From Mesorhizobium sp. M1E.F.Ca.ET.045.02.1.1 (GTDB taxonomy: Bacteria > Pseudomonadota > Alphaproteobacteria > Rhizobiales > Rhizobiaceae): a stretch of DNA of 64,000 bases. Within the stretch, counting starts at the first letter, position 1. The number at the start of each line of letters is the position of its first letter. Both the position numbers and the translations under genes were made by a program. Under the pieces are notes generated by a model. That model saw nothing but the letters and a program-made list of their open reading frames with translations. It had not been told where the DNA came from and searched no databases. The stretch spans positions 3,548,501-3,612,500 of the forward strand of contig NZ_CP034447.1 of assembly GCF_003952485.1 (NCBI RefSeq), written 5' to 3'. Below, piece by piece: positions 1-9,183 of this stretch.

Positions 1-112
1 CGACGACGTCTACCGGCAGGCGGTGACTGCGGCAGGGCTGGGCTGCATGGCCGCGCTCGAGGCGGAGAAATATCTGGCGGGGATCGAAGTTCACCGCGAA
101 GCGGCGGAATAA
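1..112 (+). CDS. trxB: Thioredoxin reductase, C-terminal end (partial)
   Basis: Only the last 37 codons are present, in frame from base 2 to a TAA stop. They carry the typical TrxB ending: an acidic-aromatic start, then [19 protein letters not shown], the helix that closes the FAD domain of low-molecular-weight thioredoxin reductases. The enzyme passes electrons from NADPH to thioredoxin in the cytoplasm. It lies just upstream of a LysR gene on the same strand, the order known for trxB and lsrB in Sinorhizobium and for the matching Brucella and Agrobacterium loci. The rest of the gene is outside the window. Confidence 0.9.
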   Translation, partial: DDVYRQAVTAAGLGCMAALEAEKYLAGIEVHREAAE

Positions 113-184
113 GCGATCGGCTGAGAAAAGCCGTTTAAAAGCCTGATTTTTCATTCAGACGCCAAAGGCAACACGAGGGGAATC

Positions 185-1081
185 ATGGCGCTGGACTGGG
201 ACAAGCTACGCGTGTTTCACGCTGCGGCGGAGGCTGGGTCGTTCACCCATGCCGCCGAGACGCTGCATCTGTCGCAATCGGCGATCTCGCGGCAGGTCAG
301 CGCGCTGGAGCATGACGTCGGCGTGGCGCTGTTCCATCGCCACGCGCGCGGCCTTGTGCTGACCGAGCAGGGTGAGATGCTGTTTCGCACGGCACATGAC
401 GTGCTGATGAAGCTGGAGACGATCAAGTCGCGGCTGACCGAGACCAAGGATCGCCCCTCCGGCGTCCTGAGGGTCACGACCACGGTAGGCCTGGGCGCCG
501 GCTGGCTGACCGAGCGGGTGCAGGAATTCATCGAGCTCTATCCCGAGATCAGCCTGCAGCTCATCCTCGCCAATGAGGAGCTCGACCTCACCATGCGCCA
601 GGCCGACTGCGCCATCCGCCTGCGGCAGCCGCAGCAGCCGGATCTCATCCAGCGCCGGCTGTTCACCGTGCATTTCCATCTCTATGCGGCCCCTTCCTAT
701 GTGGCCAAGTTCGGTAAGCCGGCCTCGATCGCCGAGCTCAGGAACCACCGGATCGTCACTTTCGGCGTGCCGGTGCCCGCGCATCTGTCGGAACTGAACT
801 GGCTGGAGACGGTGGGCGATTTCGAGGGCGGGAAAAGGGTGCCGACGTTGCAGATCAACGACATCCTGTCGATCAAGCGCGCGGTGCAAGGCGGCGCCGG
901 CATCGCCATGCTGCCCGACTACGTCATCAGCAAGGACTCCAACCTGGTCCAGTTGCTGCCCGAGACCGAGGTGCCGTCCTTCGACACCTATTTCGCCTAT
1001 CCGGATGCGATGAAGAACCAGGCAAAGCTGCATGTGTTCCGCGATTTCATCATCGCAAAGGCGCGCAGCTGGTCATTCTGA
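185..1081 (+). CDS. lsrB: LysR-family regulator LsrB/VtlR
   Basis: This 298-residue LysR-type regulator has a winged-helix domain at residues 5-64 (FHAAAEAGSFTHAAETLHLS then QSAISRQVSAL) and an effector-binding domain from about residue 92. The N-terminus MALDWDKLRVFHAAAEAGSF and the position behind trxB match rhizobial LsrB, which is VtlR in Brucella. In those species the regulator controls redox and envelope genes and activates a nearby AbcR small RNA. An AbcR-like RNA lies about 780 bases downstream here, which supports the assignment. The ATG follows an ACGAGGGGAATC ribosome site. Whether it regulates that RNA here is inference. Confidence 0.9.
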   Translation: MALDWDKLRVFHAAAEAGSFTHAAETLHLSQSAISRQVSALEHDVGVALFHRHARGLVLTEQGEMLFRTAHDVLMKLETIKSRLTETKDRPSGVLRVTTTVGLGAGWLTERVQEFIELYPEISLQLILANEELDLTMRQADCAIRLRQPQQPDLIQRRLFTVHFHLYAAPSYVAKFGKPASIAELRNHRIVTFGVPVPAHLSELNWLETVGDFEGGKRVPTLQINDILSIKRAVQGGAGIAMLPDYVISKDSNLVQLLPETEVPSFDTYFAYPDAMKNQAKLHVFRDFIIAKARSWSF

Positions 1082-1102
1082 GACGCCGTCGGGCGTAAGC
1101 TG

Positions 1103-1600
1103 CTACCCGCGCCAGGGCGTGATGCGCGGCAGCCAGCCGGGCACGGCGCGGCGGTAGGTTTCGTATTCGGCGCCATAGCGACGGGCGAGCGTCGGCTCCT
1201 CGTAGACCTTGACGAAGGAGATCATCGCCGCCGCGGCGATCAGGCCGTAGACGAAAACGGCCCAGCTCGAAAAGATGAGCACCTGGCCGAGGATGATCGA
1301 GAGCACCGCGACGTACATGGGATTGCGCACATGGCGGTAGATGCCGCCGACCACCAGTTTCTCGGTGGGCGCCACGGGGGCGGGGGTGCCAAGGCCCTCC
1401 AGGGCGAAGCGGGCGAAGGCGTGAAGCAGGATCCCCGCCGCACCGATCACCAGGATCCAGCCCAGAGGCACGAAACCCGGCACCATGGACAGCGGCATGC
1501 GATAATGGTCGGTCAGCAGCCAGGGTATCAGCCCTGCGACCACGCCAGGTGCCGCAATCAGGAACAGCGCACTGCCGGCGATTGCCGAAAAAGTCCGCAT
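1103..1600 (-). CDS. Membrane methyltransferase of the isoprenylcysteine methyltransferase family
   Basis: The 165-residue integral membrane protein has about four hydrophobic segments. Its C-terminal half carries the ICMT/PEMT signature: GIYRHVRNPMYVA, then EEPTLARRYGAEYETYRRAV near the end. In the family this part binds S-adenosylmethionine and methylates a lipid or isoprenyl-like substrate; the bacterial substrates are mostly unknown. I chose the ATG preceded by AGGAAGG with 6-nt spacing; an upstream extension of 35 residues in the same frame has no such site and looks unlike protein. It converges with lsrB, leaving about 20 bases between them. The specific substrate cannot be read from sequence. 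Confidence 0.75.
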   Translation of the reverse strand: MRTFSAIAGSALFLIAAPGVVAGLIPWLLTDHYRMPLSMVPGFVPLGWILVIGAAGILLHAFARFALEGLGTPAPVAPTEKLVVGGIYRHVRNPMYVAVLSIILGQVLIFSSWAVFVYGLIAAAAMISFVKVYEEPTLARRYGAEYETYRRAVPGWLPRITPWRG

Positions 1601-1822
1601 CAGGCCCTTCCTGCCGCAAAAATAACCGCGACCTGCCCGAGTCCGCATCATTTTGAATTTAGCGTATTTCGGGAGCAGAATCCGACCCGATTTGCATATC
1701 AGCAATCGCTTTCAGTGCGAAAATGCCCAAGATTCGGCGATTTTTTTCTGGTCCTATCGGTCCATGGAATGGGTTGGACCACAGCCTGCGTCTTTTTGCA
1801 TGCGTGTGTTGCAAAATAGATG

Positions 1823-1852
1823 CTTGTTTCTTGGGCATGATGAGCACATATA
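1823..1852 (+). promoter_or_regulatory. Sigma-70 promoter of the AbcR-like RNA
   Basis: CTTGTT (1823-1828) and CATATA (1847-1852) are separated by 18 bases. They resemble the alphaproteobacterial consensus CTTGAC and CTATAT. Transcription would start near 1859, which gives a transcript of about 115 nt to the terminator below. Confidence 0.55.
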
Positions 1853-1858
1853 TAGTTC

Positions 1859-1973
1859 ATCTCCAGGGCGCGTTCTCCTCCCATTAGCGCCCTCGAGTGT
1901 TCCCCTCTGGAGGTTAGCCCTAATCGGCACTTCCAATCAAACTCAGCCGGATCTTTATTGATCCGGCTTTTTT
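1859..1973 (+). ncRNA. abcR: AbcR/alpha-r15 family small regulatory RNA
   Basis: A predicted RNA of about 115 nt lies in the gap after lsrB and the methyltransferase gene. Hairpin one pairs AGGGCGC (1865-1871) with GCGCCCT (1887-1893) and exposes CTCCTCCCA (1875-1883), an anti-Shine-Dalgarno loop. A second C/T-rich stretch, TGTTCCCCTCTGGAGG, follows at about 1898. The RNA ends in a strong Rho-independent terminator. AbcR RNAs of Agrobacterium, Sinorhizobium and Brucella are 115-118 nt, use CUCCCA-type loops to silence ABC transporter mRNAs with Hfq, and lie next to lsrB/vtlR. Size, motif, terminator and neighbourhood all agree; targets here are unknown. Confidence 0.8.
1945..1973 (+). terminator. 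Rho-independent terminator of the AbcR-like RNA
   Basis: A perfect 9-bp stem, AGCCGGATC with GATCCGGCT, closes a 6-nt loop and runs into six T. It is the 3' end of the small RNA. Confidence 0.9.
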
Positions 1974-2177
1974 GTTGCCCGAAGATCACGCCGATACCGG
2001 AAATGCGTGCGCGGGAGCCACGTAACAGTGACATGTAACATCGGGTAACATGTCGCGGACGCACTCTATCGATTAAGTAGATCATAGGACGCGGTTGGTC
2101 GGTCCGGGAGATGGGGGCATCACTCGGACAGGCCGGGCTCAGGCAGCTACCGCGTCCGAACCATTTTTCCTGCTGCG

Positions 2178-2250
2178 GCGGACCTGCCGTTTGCCTCCCA
2201 GGAAACGGTCCGCAATAAGAACGGCGTCCGGAAAATCCGGGCGCCGTTTT
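2178..2250 (+). ncRNA. Possible second anti-Shine-Dalgarno small RNA, 3' part
   Basis: A hairpin (CCGTTT 2187-2192 with AAACGG 2203-2208, extended by GCGGA with TCCGC) displays GCCTCCCAGG in its loop. It is followed by a terminator-like 12-bp stem (2220-2231 with 2237-2248, one G-U pair) and TTTT. This copies the layout of the AbcR-like RNA 250 bases upstream, and paired AbcR genes are known in this genomic position in other rhizobia. I could not find a convincing promoter, so the 5' end is open. The terminator hairpin could instead belong only to the EF-G-like gene on the other strand. Confidence 0.4.
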
Positions 2251-2269
2251 CGTGTTCTCGACAAGTCGA

Positions 2270-4321
2270 TCAGGCGGCCTTGCCGTTGGCGTTCATCGCC
2301 TCGTCGGCCAGGCGGCCGGTCAGCTCGGCCATATGGTCGAAGCCGGCCTTGTAGCTGGCGACGCCCGCCGTCGCCGAGCGCAGCTCGATGATCAGGTCGC
2401 CGATCTCGGCCTGCGGCATGGTCGCCTCGACCACGTCCCAGCCCGGCCAGCCGGGCCGCGCGTCATAGCCAAGGATTTGGCCGCGCCGCTGCGGGATCAG
2501 CGCGATGATCTTCGAGGTCGCATCGGACGGCGTGACGATCTCGACCTTCATGATCGGCTCCAGCAGAACCGGCGAGCAGGCCGCCATGCCTTCCTTCATC
2601 GCCAGCTTCGCCGCCATCTGGAAGGCCATGTCGGAGGAGTCGACCGCGTGGTAGGAACCATCCGACAGGTTGACGGCGACATCGACCACCGGGAAGCCGA
2701 GCGGACCGTTCTTCAGATAGTCGCGAATGCCCGTCTCCACCGACTGGATGTAGGTCTTGGGCACGACGCCGCCGGTAATGGTGTCGGTGAACTGGAAGCC
2801 CGAGCCGCGCGGCAGCGGCTTGATCTCGATCACCACGTCGCCGAACTGACCGTGGCCGCCTGACTGCTTCTTGTGGCGGCCGCGCTGCTGTGCCGATTTG
2901 CGGATCGTTTCGCGATAAGGCACCGCCGGCGAATGGCCTTCGATCGGGATCTGGTTCTTGCCCTCCAGGCGCTCGCGCACCACGCGCAGGTGCATCTCGC
3001 CATGACCCGACAGCACGGTCTCGGCGGAGTCCTGATTGTGATGCAGGCTGAGCGAAGGGTCTTCCTCGGCAAGCCTCTGGATGGCCGCCGACATCTTGAC
3101 CTCGTCCTTGCGCTCCTTGGGGCGCAGCGCGAAGGCGAACACCGGCTGTGGCGATTCCAGCGTGACCAGAGGTTTGATGCCGCCCTTGGCCGAGCTCAGC
3201 GTCTGGCCGGTCCTGGCGTTGTCGAGCTTGCCAAGCGCGACGGTGTCGCCGGCCCCGGCCGATGGCAGCTTCAACTGGTCCTTGCCCAGCATCTTGTAGA
3301 TGCCGGAGACCTTCGCCGTGTCGCCGTTGGAGAGGAAAAGCTCGGCCGCGTCGGCCAACTGCCCGGAAAGCACGCGCGAGACGGACAGCTTGCCGCCATG
3401 CGCGGTGTGAATGGTTTTCATCACCTGCACGACCGTCTGGTTGCCGTCCGGCGCGCCCAGGCGCTTGCGGGTCGCCTCGATGTCCGGCGCGTCGTGGCGG
3501 ATCGTCTTCAGCAGGCGCAGTACGCCATTGCCTTTCTCCGCCGTGCCGATCAGCACCGGCGTTACCGTGCCGGCACGGAGGTCGGCGGCAAGGTCATCGA
3601 AGATTGCGTCCTTCGGCGGCTCGATCTCCTCCAGCAACTGCTCCATCAACTGGTCGTCATGATCGGCCAGCGTCTCCAGCATCGAGAAGCGGGCCTCGAG
3701 TTCGCGCGCCTTGTCGTCGTTCGGAATCTCGGCGACCTGGCTCTCGGCATATTCGCGGTAGACATAGGCCCGCTCGAGCGCCAGATCGATCGAGCCGATG
3801 ACGACGCCGTCCTTGCGCAACGGAATCTGGCGAAGCAGCAGCGGCACCGAACTCGCCGGCTGCAGCATCTTCAGTGTCTCGCGCACGCCGGCGATCGCCT
3901 TGTCCACCTTGTTGAGGAACAGGATGCGCGGCACGCCGAGGTCATCGAGCTTGCGCATGATGAGCTGCAGCGCGGGTATCTTCTTTTCGTCCGCTTCGGC
4001 AACGACGACTGCGACATCGCAGGCTGCAAGCACCGGCTCGGCCTCAAAGGCGAATTCGATGGAGCCGGGGCAATCGACGAAGGTGAACTGCTCGCCCATG
4101 AATTCCGTGGTGGCAAAGGTGGCCTCCACGCTCATCGCGTGGGCGCGGGCTTCTGGCGAATGATCGGAAACTGTGTTGCCCGATGAAACGGGATTCTGGC
4201 GGGGGATGGCGCCCGTGCGGGCGAGGATTGCTTCGAGAAGTGTCGTCTTACCGCTTGCGAAGGGACCGACTATGGCAATGCATTTCGGTCCCGTGCGTCG
4301 TCCTCCGGCGCGAGTACCCAT
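2270..4321 (-). CDS. Elongation factor G-like translational GTPase (FusA2 type)
   Basis: The 683-residue protein has the full EF-G layout: a GTPase domain with P-loop GPFASGKTTL (about 19-28), G3 DCPGS, G4 NKVD (about 137), then domains II-V, ending in the usual EF-G C-terminal region (PKTYIQSVETGIRDYL and PSDATSKIIALIPQRRGQI). It differs from true EF-G: the switch I motif RGITI is replaced by HAMSVEATFAT and the P-loop lacks the usual HIDAGKTT. These traits mark the second EF-G paralogue found in many bacteria, whose job (translation, recycling or stress) is unsettled. The start is supported by GGAGG upstream. It is not the main fusA of the str operon. Confidence 0.85.
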   Translation of the reverse strand: MGTRAGGRRTGPKCIAIVGPFASGKTTLLEAILARTGAIPRQNPVSSGNTVSDHSPEARAHAMSVEATFATTEFMGEQFTFVDCPGSIEFAFEAEPVLAACDVAVVVAEADEKKIPALQLIMRKLDDLGVPRILFLNKVDKAIAGVRETLKMLQPASSVPLLLRQIPLRKDGVVIGSIDLALERAYVYREYAESQVAEIPNDDKARELEARFSMLETLADHDDQLMEQLLEEIEPPKDAIFDDLAADLRAGTVTPVLIGTAEKGNGVLRLLKTIRHDAPDIEATRKRLGAPDGNQTVVQVMKTIHTAHGGKLSVSRVLSGQLADAAELFLSNGDTAKVSGIYKMLGKDQLKLPSAGAGDTVALGKLDNARTGQTLSSAKGGIKPLVTLESPQPVFAFALRPKERKDEVKMSAAIQRLAEEDPSLSLHHNQDSAETVLSGHGEMHLRVVRERLEGKNQIPIEGHSPAVPYRETIRKSAQQRGRHKKQSGGHGQFGDVVIEIKPLPRGSGFQFTDTITGGVVPKTYIQSVETGIRDYLKNGPLGFPVVDVAVNLSDGSYHAVDSSDMAFQMAAKLAMKEGMAACSPVLLEPIMKVEIVTPSDATSKIIALIPQRRGQILGYDARPGWPGWDVVEATMPQAEIGDLIIELRSATAGVASYKAGFDHMAELTGRLADEAMNANGKAA

Positions 4322-4350
4322 GGCTGACCTCCACTCAGGCGTTTCCCAAG

Positions 4351-4398
4351 AGAGCGATCAGCAAAAGTGGAAACCGGTTTTGCGTCCGATCGCACTCT
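4351..4398. repeat. REP-like palindrome
   Basis: GCGATC...GCAAAA (4354-4366) pairs with TTTTGC...GATCGC (4378-4393), with AGAG/CTCT at the edges and a small palindrome, AAACCGGTTT, in the loop arm. It lies between the divergent leader of the EF-G-like gene and the end of the GGDEF-EAL gene. It resembles the short intergenic palindromes common in rhizobia. No coding potential is apparent. Confidence 0.6.
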
Positions 4399-4578
4399 GT
4401 GAAGAGCGGCGGCCGGCCTGTTCGGCCGTCGCGGGCGGGGTTGTTGCTCACCGCCTGCCCAAGGCCATCGTCACACGGGTTCGCGGAGAGGGCAAGAAAA
4501 ATAGGAAGTGCGCCGGCTTTGGTTTTGTCAGGCGCGCCCAGTTTGTGCAGCGCTTGGCCTGTCAGCGCGCCTAGTCTG

Positions 4579-6108
4579 TCAGGCGCTCAGGGCCAGCGAC
4601 TGTTTATCGGCAGCGCAGAGCGCGCTCGTCTTGTCGCGCGGCGCCGGCTTGCCGAAGAAATAGCCCTGAAAGCGGCTGCAGCCGGCCGCACGAGCCAGGG
4701 TGAACTCCTCCGACGTCTCCACGCCTTCGGCGACGATGGTGATGTCCTGGATGCGGGCGATCTGGGCGAGCGCGGAAACGAAGATCTGCGCCACCTGGTC
4801 GTGGGCGAGGCTGCGGATGTAGGAACGGTCGATCTTGACGCAGTCGATGGGCAGGGTCTTCAGGTAGTTGAAGCCGCAATGACCGGTGCCGAAGTCGTCG
4901 AGCGCGATGTCGAAGCCAAGCCCGCGCAAGGCTTCCAGGCGCCTGAGGATCTCCGGCGTCGCGGCGGTTGCGACCGTCTCGGTGATCTCGATGATGAACT
5001 CGGATGCCGACCGGCCGGTCTCGCGCAGTATGCGGTCGCACATCGTGACGATCTCATCGCGCTTCAACTGCTCGCCGGAGACGTTGATCGAGATGCGTCG
5101 CCCCGGAAACTGGCCGATATCGGCGCAAGCGCGCTTGAACACCCATTCGCCGATCATGTCGATCAAGGTCGAGCGCTCGGCGATCGGGATGAACTCGGCC
5201 GGCGAGATCAGGCCGCGGACGGGATGACGCCAGCGGATCAAACCTTCTAGAGCGTCGATGGAGCCCTCGGCGCCCATGATCGGCTGATAGTGGAGCTCCA
5301 ACTCGCCAAGATAGACGGCCGCGCGCAGTTCGCGCTCCACGAGCCGGCGATAACGCTTGTCCGACAGCATCTCCTCGTCGAAGACCGTGACACGACCCCG
5401 GCCAGCCGCCTTGCTTTCGTAGAGCGCGAGATCGGCAAGCAACATCAATTCGGTGGGGTTGGAAGCGTGCAGCGGCGCAAGCGCAACCCCCAACGAGATC
5501 GACAGCGGAACGACCTTGCCTTCATGCCGCTTTCCGGCCCGCATCGCGTCGAGCAGCCGGCGGACATCCTTGTTGAGGGCAGCCGTGTCGCCATGCGGGA
5601 CGATGACGCCGAACTCGTCGCCGCCCAGCCGTCCGATAAGGCTGTCGTCAAAGATGCGCTCAGCCTCCTTGACCACATAAGCGAGCGCGAGGTCGCCGAA
5701 CTGGTGGCCGAAGGTGTCATTGAGCTGCTTGAAATGGTCGAGGTCGATCAACAGAAGGCTCGCTTGCCGGCGGTTGCGCAAGGTGCCCAGACTGTCGCTC
5801 AACGCTTCGAGGAAATAGCGCCGGGTCATGGCGCCGGTCATTGCGTCGACGCTGAGGAAGCGGTGCTTCTCGGCTTCGGCGTCCGCCGCCGACTGCAGGC
5901 GCTGGACGACGCTCGAGCGCATATACATCAGCACCAGCAGCGCCAGGCCGGTCGATATCGCCGACAAGGCGAGAGCCGTGGCGCGCGAGGCATCTTCGGT
6001 CAGTCCGAAGGCGGCAATTGCCGTAGCGGCGATGCTCGCCACGAGCAGTGCCTGAATGCCGCGGTAAATCCTGCCGCTATGATCCTTGATTGTCGCCAAG
6101 ATGCTCAT
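4579..6108 (-). CDS. GGDEF-EAL cyclic-di-GMP protein
   Basis: The 509-residue protein has two N-terminal membrane segments (about 14-72), a diguanylate cyclase domain with intact IGRLGGDEFGVIV, and a phosphodiesterase domain. In the latter the signature EAL reads EGL (LEGLIRWRHP), while ITETV, DDFGTG, VKIDRSYI and AEGVETSEEF are kept. It could make or degrade cyclic di-GMP at the membrane. The A-to-G change in EAL is seen in active enzymes, so loss of activity should not be assumed. I chose the ATG behind GGGGGGCG; the frame stays open for 43 codons upstream without a better site. It has no operon partner; the EF-G-like gene on the same strand begins about 260 bases beyond its stop. Confidence 0.85.
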   Translation of the reverse strand: MSILATIKDHSGRIYRGIQALLVASIAATAIAAFGLTEDASRATALALSAISTGLALLVLMYMRSSVVQRLQSAADAEAEKHRFLSVDAMTGAMTRRYFLEALSDSLGTLRNRRQASLLLIDLDHFKQLNDTFGHQFGDLALAYVVKEAERIFDDSLIGRLGGDEFGVIVPHGDTAALNKDVRRLLDAMRAGKRHEGKVVPLSISLGVALAPLHASNPTELMLLADLALYESKAAGRGRVTVFDEEMLSDKRYRRLVERELRAAVYLGELELHYQPIMGAEGSIDALEGLIRWRHPVRGLISPAEFIPIAERSTLIDMIGEWVFKRACADIGQFPGRRISINVSGEQLKRDEIVTMCDRILRETGRSASEFIIEITETVATAATPEILRRLEALRGLGFDIALDDFGTGHCGFNYLKTLPIDCVKIDRSYIRSLAHDQVAQIFVSALAQIARIQDITIVAEGVETSEEFTLARAAGCSRFQGYFFGKPAPRDKTSALCAADKQSLALSA

Positions 6109-6416
6109 GTCCGCGCCCCCCACAGCACGGGCCATGGCTAGAGCCGAGCGGTTAAAAAGACATTGAGCGCGGCGACTGTCTTGCTTCGTTCCCCAATGCT
6201 CGGCCGACTGCCTCATTTTATGGTTAAAAAGCAACAATTTATGACAGTATTTTAAACAGCTGACAGAAAGATTTGACGCACCACTAAAGCTGCTTCGACG
6301 CTGTCATCATTGGCAGCGGAAAGACCCGTTGCACTAGCCTCATAGCCGGTTGAAACTACATCCTGAGATGCGCCGCTTCCGGCTTGCTGTTTCGTCAACG
6401 ATTGAGGATTTGAACG
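6109..6416. other. Intergenic region between divergent genes
   Basis: This 308-bp gap separates the GGDEF-EAL and cupin genes, which point away from each other. The part at 6150-6280 is clearly A/T-richer than its surroundings (TTAAAAAG, GGTTAAAAAGC, TATTTTAAAC) and most likely holds both promoters. TTGACG at 6273 could be a -35 box, but I see no matching -10 box. Confidence 0.5.
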
Positions 6417-6812
6417 ATGAAGATCATTGCGTGCGGCAGCGTGCCGACGATCATTGCGCCGGAAAAGTATTTCACCGGCAAGGTGCTGCAGACACCGATC
6501 ATCGAGAAGGAGGCGCCGGCGCGGCTCAGGGCGACGCTGGTCAGCTTTGAACCCGGCGCGCGCACCCATTGGCATACGCATCCGCTTGGCCAGACGCTCT
6601 ATGTGACTTCGGGCGCCGGGCTTGCGCAAACGTGGGGCGGGCCGATCGAGGCGATCAGGGCGGGCGACGTCATCTCGTTCGCGCCGGGCGAAAAGCACTG
6701 GCACGGCGCCGGGCCGAAAACCACGATGACGCATGTCGCCATGCAGGAGGCGATGGACGGCGTCCACGCCGATTGGCTCGAGGCCGTCTCCGACGAGCAA
6801 TATGGCGGCTGA
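6417..6812 (+). CDS. Small cupin, (R)-mandelonitrile lyase-like
   Basis: This 131-residue single-domain cupin keeps the metal ligands of the family: THWHTHPLGQ (two His plus Gln, about residues 54-63) and GEKHWHG (about 97-103). The motif spacing and the ending AVSDEQYGG match manganese-dependent cupin hydroxynitrile lyases described from Acidobacteria. Those enzymes cleave cyanohydrins, but most relatives are uncharacterised, so a natural role in cyanide chemistry is inference. GAGGATTT lies 6-7 nt before the ATG. It is followed by a terminator shared with the convergent aminotransferase gene and forms a single-gene unit. Confidence 0.75.
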   Translation: MKIIACGSVPTIIAPEKYFTGKVLQTPIIEKEAPARLRATLVSFEPGARTHWHTHPLGQTLYVTSGAGLAQTWGGPIEAIRAGDVISFAPGEKHWHGAGPKTTMTHVAMQEAMDGVHADWLEAVSDEQYGG

Positions 6813-6823
6813 GCGCCGTCAAC

Positions 6824-6855
6824 AAAAACCCGGCGCGCGAAGCCGGGTTTTTTTT
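6824..6855. terminator. Bidirectional Rho-independent terminator
   Basis: AACCCGGC pairs with GCCGGGTT around a 7-nt loop. Five A precede the stem and eight T follow it, so it works for both the cupin gene and the convergent aminotransferase gene. Confidence 0.9.
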
Positions 6856-6877
6856 ATCTGGGTGGCTACGCTGCCGT

Positions 6878-8179
<1,302 letters not shown>

Positions 8180-8283
8180 TCAAGGTGGCGTGAGCGGCAA
8201 CTATAAATTCATCAACGACCGGTAAACCCTTGGCTGGCAGGATGGCTGATTGAATTCCGCTGGTTTGGCGGAGCGAGGGACCC

Positions 8284-9183
8284 TTGTCGCGCAGCACCGG
8301 GCTTGCCCATATCATCCGTCATGATGACGGCACCTCCAGCGGTGTCTGGGGTATCTACACGCTGCAGAGCGCCTTCCAGCCGATCTTCGCCTTCAACGAG
8401 GGCAAGCTTTCTGTCGCCGCCTTCGAGGGGCTGATCCGGCCGTTCCGCGACGGCGAGCCGCAGTCGCCGATGAGCTTCTTTGGCACCTGCCCGGCGGGCG
8501 AACGGCTGCCTATCGAGGGGCTGACCAGGACGCTGCACCTGCTCAACGCCGGCGCCTGTTTGCCGCAAGAGGCATCCATCTTCATCAATTTCGATCCGTC
8601 GGTGTTCACCGACCGCGCCATTGTCGACAAGGCGCTGCGCGACATGCGCCTGGTGCTGCACGAGGCTGGCATCGATCCGCGCCGCATCGTCTGCGAGGTG
8701 ACCGAGCAGAGGTCGGCTTCGCAGGAGACGCTCTACAGCTTTGTCGAAGCGCTCAGAGCCAACGGCTTCCGCATCGCCGTCGACGATTATGGCGCCGACG
8801 ATTCCGACATCAACCGCGTCAAGGAATTGAGGCCGGATATCGTCAAGTTCGACGCCCACTGGATCACACAGCTCATGGAGTCCGGGGCCGGTTTCGCGCT
8901 GCTGAGCGCGATGGTGAAGAGCTTCGAAAGCCAGGGTATCCGGACGGTTTTCGAAGGTATCGAGGAAGGCTGGCAGTTGGACCTCGCCGAGAAATCCGGC
9001 GCCTCGATGGTGCAAGGCTATGTGCTTGCCCGGCCGGAGCTCGCCTCGACCAGTTTTCGCGGTTTCGGCAAGAGCATGCAGGTGCCTGCGGCTGACGAGA
9101 GCAAGGCCAATTTTGCCACCAGTCCCGCTCCTGTGCCGCCGTCGCGGCCTGCGAAGGCGTTCGGGCGCAAGGTGACGCCATGA
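8284..9183 (+). CDS. EAL-domain protein (first of an overlapping pair)
   Basis: The 299-residue protein is almost entirely a single EAL domain without membrane segments. Motifs in order are FEGLIRPF (EAL as EGL), NFDPSVF, CEVTEQ, DDYGADDSD, VKFDAHW and FEGIEE. The acidic residues and lysine of the cyclic-di-GMP site remain, but loop 6 (usually DDFGTGYS) is altered. A proline-rich tail follows. The start appears to be TTG behind GGAGCGAGGGA; no ATG lies in frame before the conserved domain. Its stop overlaps the next EAL gene by ATGA, so the two are translationally coupled. It may be a weak phosphodiesterase or a binding-only protein. Confidence 0.8.
   Translation: MSRSTGLAHIIRHDDGTSSGVWGIYTLQSAFQPIFAFNEGKLSVAAFEGLIRPFRDGEPQSPMSFFGTCPAGERLPIEGLTRTLHLLNAGACLPQEASIFINFDPSVFTDRAIVDKALRDMRLVLHEAGIDPRRIVCEVTEQRSASQETLYSFVEALRANGFRIAVDDYGADDSDINRVKELRPDIVKFDAHWITQLMESGAGFALLSAMVKSFESQGIRTVFEGIEEGWQLDLAEKSGASMVQGYVLARPELASTSFRGFGKSMQVPAADESKANFATSPAPVPPSRPAKAFGRKVTP

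Noticed and set aside
2873..4186. Long plus-strand open frame opposite the EF-G-like gene
   Set aside because: It is a shadow of the GC-rich codon pattern on the other strand, with no recognisable domain.
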